Shown: positions 6,283 through 12,287 of the stretch, piece after piece
How the letters are laid out: the number at the start of each line of letters is the position of its first letter
Position numbering within the stretch: the stretch's first letter is position 1
NCBI GenBank assembly: GCA_012839015.1
Contig: DUOF01000035.1
Coordinates: 1-15,051, forward strand
Reading direction: 5' to 3'
Source: a bacterium
GTDB lineage: Bacteria > Bacillota_I > Bacilli_A > RFN20 > DUOF01
DNA length: 15,051 nucleotides
Translations under genes and position numbers: made by a program
Notes under the pieces: generated by a model
What the model was told of the DNA's origin: nothing
Seen by the model: the letters and a program-made list of their open reading frames with translations, nothing else
Databases searched by the model: none

Positions 6283-6558
6283 TTACGAAGTTTTCTTTAT
6301 TAGCCTTATTTTTTGTCCATTTACGTAATTAAAAGAGTCTATTTTACCTTTAATAGTTACCTTTCCATTATCTAAATCCATTTTTTCTAGAACAAGTTCA
6401 CTACCTTTAATGTGTATGTGACCGAGTTCGCTGTCAATTAAAAATTCTTCACTATCAAAACTATCCACATTCTTGACTCCGCTGATAAGCATGCTTTTGC
6501 GATTTTTAAGAATTATTTCATGCTCTTTGGAATCTACTACACTAACTTCCTTATCCAT
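6283..6558 (-). CDS. yabP: Sporulation protein YabP
   Basis: YabP is a small sporulation protein required for cortex assembly, related to YqfC of the spoIVA neighbourhood. The 91-residue product carries the family signature blocks: HEIILKNRKSMLISGVKNVD, FDSEEFLIDSELGHIHIKGS, and LDNGKVTIKGKIDSFNY near the end. ATG 6558 is chosen over GTG 6567 because AAGGGTG lies six bases ahead of it. The gene follows spoVT after 49 bases; yabM, yabN and yabO (which lie between these in Bacillus) are absent from the interval. It has no signal peptide or membrane segment and probably acts in the cytoplasm of the mother cell. Confidence 0.85.
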   Translation of the reverse strand: MDKEVSVVDSKEHEIILKNRKSMLISGVKNVDSFDSEEFLIDSELGHIHIKGSELVLEKMDLDNGKVTIKGKIDSFNYVNGQKIRLIKKTS

Positions 6559-6607
6559 TAATATCACCCTTCTAAAGTTATGATATTAAGTTTCTATTTA
6601 TAACCCG

Positions 6608-7090
6608 CTATTCCTTTTTTAATAGTCTTAGGACGGTCTCCCTAACAAATTTAATTATTTCTAATTCCTTCTCACCAATAGGATTTTCCTCTAAAATGAC
6701 CAGTATTTTATCTTCAAACAATCTACTTATGTAGTAGCATTCCTTGTTTTCAAAGAATCTATTGATATTTTCGTTAAAACTAGCGGTGTCTACTTCGCCC
6801 TTAAGGAATTCACCAAGTTTATTCAACTCTTTCCCATAACCAATCAATACATTGTTAGCATTATTTATCCCAATAGTATTCTTGTACCTACCATTATATG
6901 TTTGTAGTATCTTGAAAATTTCCGTTTCTAGATTTTCTAGTGCCGAAACTTTTCTCAATACTATATTATTTTCCTTAACAAAGAACTCTATTTCGTCGCC
7001 CTCTTCTATTCTAAAATTATTCCTAATTTCCTTTGGTATAACAATTCTGCCTAAATCATCTAGCTTTCTTACGACGCCAGTTTTTTTCAT
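6608..7090 (-). CDS. spoVT: Stage V sporulation protein T, AbrB-family regulator
   Basis: SpoVT is a DNA-binding regulator that tunes sigma-G-dependent genes in the forespore. The N-terminus has the AbrB swapped-hairpin domain, MKKTGVVRKLDDLGRIVIPK (1-20) followed by EIRNNFRIEEGDEIEFF; the remaining residues form a GAF-like domain (about 55-160) that in B. subtilis forms the tetramer. The 160 residues compare with 178 in B. subtilis, the difference lying in the C-terminal half. The start at ATG 7090 is fixed by GAGGTGA about six bases upstream and by the conserved N-terminus; a longer frame up to 7156 is open but has no ribosome site. In Bacillus spoVT directly follows mfd; here an opposing gene separates them. 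No sigma-G promoter was recognised. Confidence 0.92.
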   Translation of the reverse strand: MKKTGVVRKLDDLGRIVIPKEIRNNFRIEEGDEIEFFVKENNIVLRKVSALENLETEIFKILQTYNGRYKNTIGINNANNVLIGYGKELNKLGEFLKGEVDTASFNENINRFFENKECYYISRLFEDKILVILEENPIGEKELEIIKFVRETVLRLLKKE

Positions 7091-7124
7091 TAACTTCACC
7101 TCAAATATATTGTTTTCAATTTTT

Positions 7125-7166
7125 CTTGTTTTACTACAACAAGTCAATATAAACAATTATTATTGT
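7125..7166. repeat. Two inverted repeats upstream of spoVT
   Basis: CTTGTT (7125-7130) and AACAAG (7138-7143) form a six-base inverted repeat with a seven-base spacer. A second, ACAAT (7153-7157) and ATTGT (7162-7166), follows ten bases away. Both sit in the 5' region of spoVT and could be operators or leader hairpins. In such AT-rich DNA chance is a real alternative. Confidence 0.35.
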
Positions 7167-7219
7167 AATATTTTTAGAAAACAATGTGTATAACAATAAC
7201 TGGAAATGCTTTATTATCT

Positions 7220-7247
7220 TTTACTTTGACGCGATAAATGCTATAAT
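7220..7247 (+). promoter_or_regulatory. Promoter of the alpha/beta hydrolase
   Basis: A perfect TATAAT (7242-7247) is preceded by TGC, giving an extended -10. TTTACT (7220-7225) is a fair -35 at 16 bases. It lies 24 bases before the start codon. Confidence 0.65.
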
Positions 7248-7271
7248 ATTTTGACTGAGAGGTGAAACACT

Positions 7272-8291
7272 TTGGAAACTATAAAAACATATGGTCCTAC
7301 ATTAAAATCATTTTATTATCATAAGAGTTTACCTAGTGATTTAGAAAACATGAAGGGTTTAGTTTTAATTCTTCACGGGATAGAAGATCACGGGGGACGT
7401 TATAGCTATGTTGCACATGAGTTAAATAAACACGGATATGGTGTCTATGCCATTGATCACATCGGACATGGTCTTAGTTTTTCCCATCCAAATGAGCAAG
7501 GCGATTGGAAAGCTAAAGACTTTGAAAAGTGTGCCTTGAACGCCTATTACTTAGCGACTGAGATGAAAACTGCTCACAAGGAATTACCTTTATTTGTTCT
7601 TGGTCATGACTTTGGCGGTTACTTCGCCCAATATATGATGGAAAAACACTTTTCTGTTTTAGACGGGGTTATCCTGTCAGGCTGTGGTAAAAATAATGCT
7701 AGACAATACGCCATCTATCTAGACACAATTGTTAAGAAAAAAATGTTCCCTGATAGAAATCGTAGTAAACAAATATTTGAAAGAAGAACCGCTCATCTTA
7801 ACGGTCCTTTCAAACCATTAAGGACTACTTATGACTGGATTAGCAGCGATCCTGAAGAAGTAGATAAATTTATTATAGATCCACTTTCTGGGTTTATTGG
7901 TACTATCGGATTCTACCATGAATATTATTCTAACCTAATTAGAATTCCTGAATTTTTAAAATTTAGAGATCTTGACAGAGATTTTCCAATGCTATTTATC
8001 GGTGGGGCTCAAGATTCACTTACCCACAAAGGCAAGGATATAAAGAAACTGAAAAGATTCTATAAAGGTAAAGGTTTTACTAATTTAGAGTTTAAACTAT
8101 ATGATGGGGCACGTCATGATGTTTTCTTTGATTATGCAAAGGATGACGCCATTAGAGACGTTGTTAATTTCCTAAACATTAACTGTGGATACGAAAGAAT
8201 CGCAAGCGATAGCATCGTGGTAGAAGAAAAGGAAACTAAACAAGGTAGTGATGAAAATCCTTATTTACTAAAGAACGATTTAAATTTCTAG
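7272..8291 (+). CDS. Alpha/beta hydrolase of the monoacylglycerol-lipase type with an Asp nucleophile elbow
   Basis: The 339-residue product has the serine aminopeptidase S33/monoacylglycerol lipase fold: HGIEDHGGRY (35-44, oxyanion-hole loop), IDHIGHG (61-67), the nucleophile elbow GHDFGG (111-116), a helical cap (about 140-235), an acid strand LFIGGAQDSL with Asp248, and RHDVFF with His282. The family elbow is G-x-S-x-G; here the serine is Asp113, coded GAC, while the acid and base are kept. An Asp nucleophile is known from epoxide hydrolases (GHDWGG) and haloalkane dehalogenases in the same superfamily, so the enzyme may hydrolyse through an ester to Asp, or be inactive. No signal peptide is visible, so it is cytoplasmic. 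Start is TTG 7272, six bases after GAGAGGTGA. The gene opposes all its neighbours, and its 3' end overlaps mfd by 12 bases. Confidence 0.85.
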   Translation: METIKTYGPTLKSFYYHKSLPSDLENMKGLVLILHGIEDHGGRYSYVAHELNKHGYGVYAIDHIGHGLSFSHPNEQGDWKAKDFEKCALNAYYLATEMKTAHKELPLFVLGHDFGGYFAQYMMEKHFSVLDGVILSGCGKNNARQYAIYLDTIVKKKMFPDRNRSKQIFERRTAHLNGPFKPLRTTYDWISSDPEEVDKFIIDPLSGFIGTIGFYHEYYSNLIRIPEFLKFRDLDRDFPMLFIGGAQDSLTHKGKDIKKLKRFYKGKGFTNLEFKLYDGARHDVFFDYAKDDAIRDVVNFLNINCGYERIASDSIVVEEKETKQGSDENPYLLKNDLNF

Positions 8292-11200
8292 TTCTATTAG
8301 TATTTTATTAATATAACTCAACCAATCAACATTTTTCTTATTTATTCTTATTCTGATATTATCTTTTAAGAAACTAAGGGAAATGTTTTTATAATCTAAT
8401 TTATTGACTATATCAAAAAGGACTACACCTATACCATCCTTATTAGAAAACTCTTCCGACATGATGATATCAATGTGCTCGTTCTTTTCTCTTACTTCCT
8501 TAATATGATCCTTAGAGAGTAAAATTTCGGTCTTCCTCTTCTCTAAGAGTAATTCAACATTATTAGGTATCTTACCATATAAATCAGCGATTTCATTTCT
8601 AAGTAACACTAACCTACCTAGGTCCTTAACCGCTTCTAGTTTCTTATAAATATCTATTTTATTAGATTCAGATTCACTATAAGTAAGAGGTATATAACCT
8701 TTAGTTTGAACTAGTCTCACTAGTTCTTTTTCTTTTTCCTTAATAACACCTTGTTCTTCTTCAATCGCTTCTCTTAATAAATCAATATATAAATCCATAC
8801 CTATATTATCAATAAAACCTGCTTGTTTAGCACCAACAATATCACCCGCACCACGAATAGATAAATCCTTCAATGCGATTTTATAACCACTACCAAGCTC
8901 ACTAAACTCTTTAATTGCCTTTAGTCTTTTACTCGCAACTTCACTCATTTGTTTACGAGGATTAACAAGTAGATAAGCATAAGCTAGGCGGTCTCCTCTA
9001 CCGACCCTGCCTTTAATTTGATATAACTGAGATAATCCAAACTTGTCAGCATTTTCAACGATAATGGTATTGGCGTTAGCAACGTCTATCCCATTTTCTA
9101 TAATCGTGGTACAAACTAAAACATTAATATTATTATTGTAGTAACCAAATGACACTTCTTCAATTATATCCTTATCCATCTTACCGTGAATTACCCCAAC
9201 CCTAGCGCCGCTTATTTCCTCTTCTATTTTTCTTGCTAGCGAGTGAATATCGCTTGTTTTATTATACAAGTAAAATACTTGTCCATTTCTAGCAAGCTCT
9301 CTTTCAATTATTTCTCTTATAACTCTAAAGTCCTTCTCAATCACATAGGTTTGTATTGGCATCCTACTAGATGGCGGTGTGTCTAGTTGTATTAGGGTCC
9401 TAATACCAATAAGCGCCATTTGCATTGTCCTTGGTATTGGTGTCGCACTCAAAGTTAACACATCTATCTCGTTTTTTAGTTCCTTTATCTTCTCTTTATG
9501 TTCTACCCCAAACCTTTGTTCTTCATCCACTACTAGTAAACCTAGATCCTTAAACCTCACATCACTAGATAGTATCCTGTGAGTTCCAATAAGTATGTCT
9601 ACCTTGCCAGAATGTAAATCTCTTATAATTTCTTTTTGCTCTTTAGCACTCTTGAAACGATTAAGTAAGGCTACCTTGACACCAAAATTTTCAAATCTCT
9701 CTATTGCGGTAGAATAGTGTTGCGATGATAACAGGGTGGTAGGACAAAGAATAGCCACTTGCTTGTTATCCCTAATAGCTTTAAAGGCCGCGACAAAAGC
9801 CACCTCTGTTTTACCAAACCCTACATCACCACATAAGAGGATATCAGCAGGCTCTTCCTTCTCCATTTCTTCCTTTATTCTTTTTATCGCATTCTTTTGA
9901 TCCTTGGTAGGTTCATAGACAAAAGCATTTTCAAACATTTCTTGAATCTCGTCATCTTTAGAAAAAGCAAAACCAATCTTTTTAGTCCTCTTCTCATAGA
10001 GAGAAATAAGGTCAATGGCTAATTCTTTTACCTTACCTTTTATCTTATTTTTAGTCTTCTCCCAATCATTGCTACCAAGTTTATTTAGGGTGGGTATCCT
10101 CCCCTCGGCCCCGACGTATTTCCTAACCATAGAGAATTGTTCTAAAGGAACATACAGAGATTCATTATTCTTATATGCTAAATGTAGGTAGTCTTTGACT
10201 GAGTTATAACTCTTGATAGTCTTTAGACCTTTATATACAGCGATTCCGTAGTTATCGTGTACCAAGTAGTCACCGATATTAAGATCCTCGTAACCACTTA
10301 TCTCACGTGCACTCTTATATTTATTAAAATACTTACTAGTAAATTTATTTACTCCGTAAATCTCTTTACTACTAAGATATACCTCTTTTTTAAAAGGTAC
10401 AGCAAAACCCTCAATAAGCATTTCACTAATAATTTTTATATCATCGCTATGTATTTCATTTTCATTTAAAATAGTTTTAAATGTTTCTATTTGATTTTGA
10501 TTGTTTAGATAAACAAACACCTTGTAACCATCACTTAAATAGTTTCTTAATTCTTCTGCTAGTAGTTTAGAATTACCCTGATAGTTGGAAACTCCTTTTA
10601 TATCAATAGATAAATCTCCCTTATCTTCAACAATATTTTTAAAACTTAGGTTGCTCTTGTTTCTATAATGGACTTTTCCTAAATCTTTATATGGTTTTAG
10701 ATTGTTTAGGCTCTTGCCTAACCAAAATAGTTCCTCTTGATACTCAAACATTTCTCTTTCAATTAGTAAGAAATTCTCTTCTATAGCTACTTTATCCATC
10801 AAAAGACATATATCTGGTTTAAAGTAATCACTAATAGTATTAACCTCTTCAAATAATTCATAATACTTGGCTAGGCTAGGGTTGTTACTACCACTCAACA
10901 ATGATTCAATATCCTTATTAATATTAAATTCTAATTCATCGTAGACTGAAGCAGCAAGTTTTGTTTTTGCTTCCTTTAGTTTTTCATCTATAACCTTAGG
11001 GATGTCCTTATTAGTAACAATAAACTCACTCCCTGGTAATACTACCACTTCACTGACTACTTCCTTTGTCCTTTGGGTATTAATATCAAAAAAACGAATA
11101 CTATCTATTTTGTCATCAAAAAATTCAATCCTTACGGGGTCTTCATAATTAACACTATAAAAATCGATAATCGCCCCACGAGGTGAAAATTCCAGAGGAT

Positions 11201-11693
11201 TACTTATTTTGCTAACCCTATTGTATCCTGCATTGGTAAGGGAGTTAATCAGTTTTTCCCTACTGATAACCTCTCCTGTAGTAATAACTTTTGTAAACTT
11301 AACAAAGTTATCTCTACTAGGTAAATGCCTAATATAACCCAGTGTGTGGGTTACAATTATCCTTGGTTCTTCCTTAAGTGACATATTTAAACTATCTAGT
11401 CTTTGAGACAATAATTCCTTAGAGGCGGAAAGGGCCTCTATTCTCAAAGTCTCATCAAAGAAGAAACTAGTTACACTTGTTTCACCTAAAAAGTAGGAAA
11501 GGTATTCAAATAGTCTCTGCGCCTGATACAAGTTGTTCTTAACAATTAAATATTTTTTAGGTTTAACACAGTATGCACTTGCTATTACAAGGGCTTCTTC
11601 TAAAATAGAATTTGCCACAAAAGTGCCCTGTTCCTTTACTAGACTTTGGACAATTTCTTGATCCCTAAAGCTATCTAACAGTTTTCTTGCCAT
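8280..11693 (-). CDS. mfd: Transcription-repair coupling factor Mfd
   Basis: Mfd is a DNA translocase that displaces RNA polymerase stalled at lesions and recruits UvrA. At 1137 residues it is full length. The layout is: UvrB-like N-terminal domains (about 1-340), a RNA-polymerase interaction domain (about 474-550, GDYLVHDNYGIAVYKGLK onward), and a RecG-like motor with Walker A GDVGFGKTE (622-630), DEEQRFG (723-729), LSATPIPRTMQMALIGIR (748-765) and QIKGRVGRG (892-900). The C-terminal TRCF domain runs to the end. Trp residues are coded TGG, supporting the standard code. It starts at ATG 11693, one base after the pth stop, with no strong ribosome site, so translation is likely coupled to pth, as in the Bacillus pth-mfd order. 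Fin (between them in Bacillus) is absent. Confidence 0.97.
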   Translation of the reverse strand: MARKLLDSFRDQEIVQSLVKEQGTFVANSILEEALVIASAYCVKPKKYLIVKNNLYQAQRLFEYLSYFLGETSVTSFFFDETLRIEALSASKELLSQRLDSLNMSLKEEPRIIVTHTLGYIRHLPSRDNFVKFTKVITTGEVISREKLINSLTNAGYNRVSKISNPLEFSPRGAIIDFYSVNYEDPVRIEFFDDKIDSIRFFDINTQRTKEVVSEVVVLPGSEFIVTNKDIPKVIDEKLKEAKTKLAASVYDELEFNINKDIESLLSGSNNPSLAKYYELFEEVNTISDYFKPDICLLMDKVAIEENFLLIEREMFEYQEELFWLGKSLNNLKPYKDLGKVHYRNKSNLSFKNIVEDKGDLSIDIKGVSNYQGNSKLLAEELRNYLSDGYKVFVYLNNQNQIETFKTILNENEIHSDDIKIISEMLIEGFAVPFKKEVYLSSKEIYGVNKFTSKYFNKYKSAREISGYEDLNIGDYLVHDNYGIAVYKGLKTIKSYNSVKDYLHLAYKNNESLYVPLEQFSMVRKYVGAEGRIPTLNKLGSNDWEKTKNKIKGKVKELAIDLISLYEKRTKKIGFAFSKDDEIQEMFENAFVYEPTKDQKNAIKRIKEEMEKEEPADILLCGDVGFGKTEVAFVAAFKAIRDNKQVAILCPTTLLSSQHYSTAIERFENFGVKVALLNRFKSAKEQKEIIRDLHSGKVDILIGTHRILSSDVRFKDLGLLVVDEEQRFGVEHKEKIKELKNEIDVLTLSATPIPRTMQMALIGIRTLIQLDTPPSSRMPIQTYVIEKDFRVIREIIERELARNGQVFYLYNKTSDIHSLARKIEEEISGARVGVIHGKMDKDIIEEVSFGYYNNNINVLVCTTIIENGIDVANANTIIVENADKFGLSQLYQIKGRVGRGDRLAYAYLLVNPRKQMSEVASKRLKAIKEFSELGSGYKIALKDLSIRGAGDIVGAKQAGFIDNIGMDLYIDLLREAIEEEQGVIKEKEKELVRLVQTKGYIPLTYSESESNKIDIYKKLEAVKDLGRLVLLRNEIADLYGKIPNNVELLLEKRKTEILLSKDHIKEVREKNEHIDIIMSEEFSNKDGIGVVLFDIVNKLDYKNISLSFLKDNIRIRINKKNVDWLSYINKILIELEI

Positions 11694-11694
11694 A

Positions 11695-12249
11695 TTAATT
11701 ATATTTACTCATCAGCTTACTAAAATCTTCCATGACTAGAAAATCATTTAGTAAAGCAATTACTTTTTCTTCTTTTTCCTCAATAACCTTTAATTCTTTT
11801 TTACTGAATTTACCAAGGACATGATTGATGCTGTTTCCTTCGCTCTCACCAATACCAAAACGAACCCGTTTAATGTTACTTGTATGCAAGTGGCTAATAA
11901 TGCTAATCATCCCGTTATGTCCACCGGCACTACCTTTCTCTCTAATCCTTATCTTAGCAAACTCTAAATCAAAATCATCATAGATAACTAAAATATCCTT
12001 AATATCTATTTTAAAATAATTAACTATATCTATTAGCGATTCACCAGACAAATTCATATAAGTAGCTGGTTTTAAAAGAATTGTCTCAACACCATTTATT
12101 TTACCCTTATAGTAATAGCCTTTGTAGCCTTTTTTATCTATTTCAATACCATGATAACTGGCATAAGCATCGATTAGTTTAAAACCGATGTTATGCCTTG
12201 TATCATTGTATTCTTTCCCAATATTTCCTAAACCTACAATTAACTTCAT
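11695..12249 (-). CDS. pth: Peptidyl-tRNA hydrolase
   Basis: Pth cleaves peptidyl-tRNA released by abortive translation, recycling tRNA. The 184 residues match the bacterial family. The active-site residues are all present: Asn9 in GLGNIG, His19 in NDTRHNIGF, Asn66 in YMNLSG, Asp92 in YDDFDLEFAKIR, and Asn112 in GSAGGHNG (E. coli Asn10, His20, Asn68, Asp93, Asn114). ATG 12249 is chosen rather than the longer frame at 12267 because it has AAGGAG seven bases upstream and begins at the family's normal MKLIVGLGN. It lies 38 bases after the surface-protein gene on the same strand and one base before mfd. A separate promoter was not recognised, so it may be part of the same transcript as the surface gene. 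Confidence 0.96.
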   Translation of the reverse strand: MKLIVGLGNIGKEYNDTRHNIGFKLIDAYASYHGIEIDKKGYKGYYYKGKINGVETILLKPATYMNLSGESLIDIVNYFKIDIKDILVIYDDFDLEFAKIRIREKGSAGGHNGMISIISHLHTSNIKRVRFGIGESEGNSINHVLGKFSKKELKVIEEKEEKVIALLNDFLVMEDFSKLMSKYN

Positions 12250-12287
12250 TATCTCTCTCCTTAGCAAACTTGTTAATAATTGTTACA

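Noticed and set aside
7091..7156. 22-residue N-terminal extension of SpoVT
   Set aside because: The conserved AbrB N-terminus starts at ATG 7090, which has a well-spaced GAGGTGA; the extension has none.
6852..7193. 113-residue plus-strand open frame over spoVT
   Set aside because: It lies antisense to the well-supported spoVT gene; its hydrophobic look is what the complement of an AT-rich charged gene produces.
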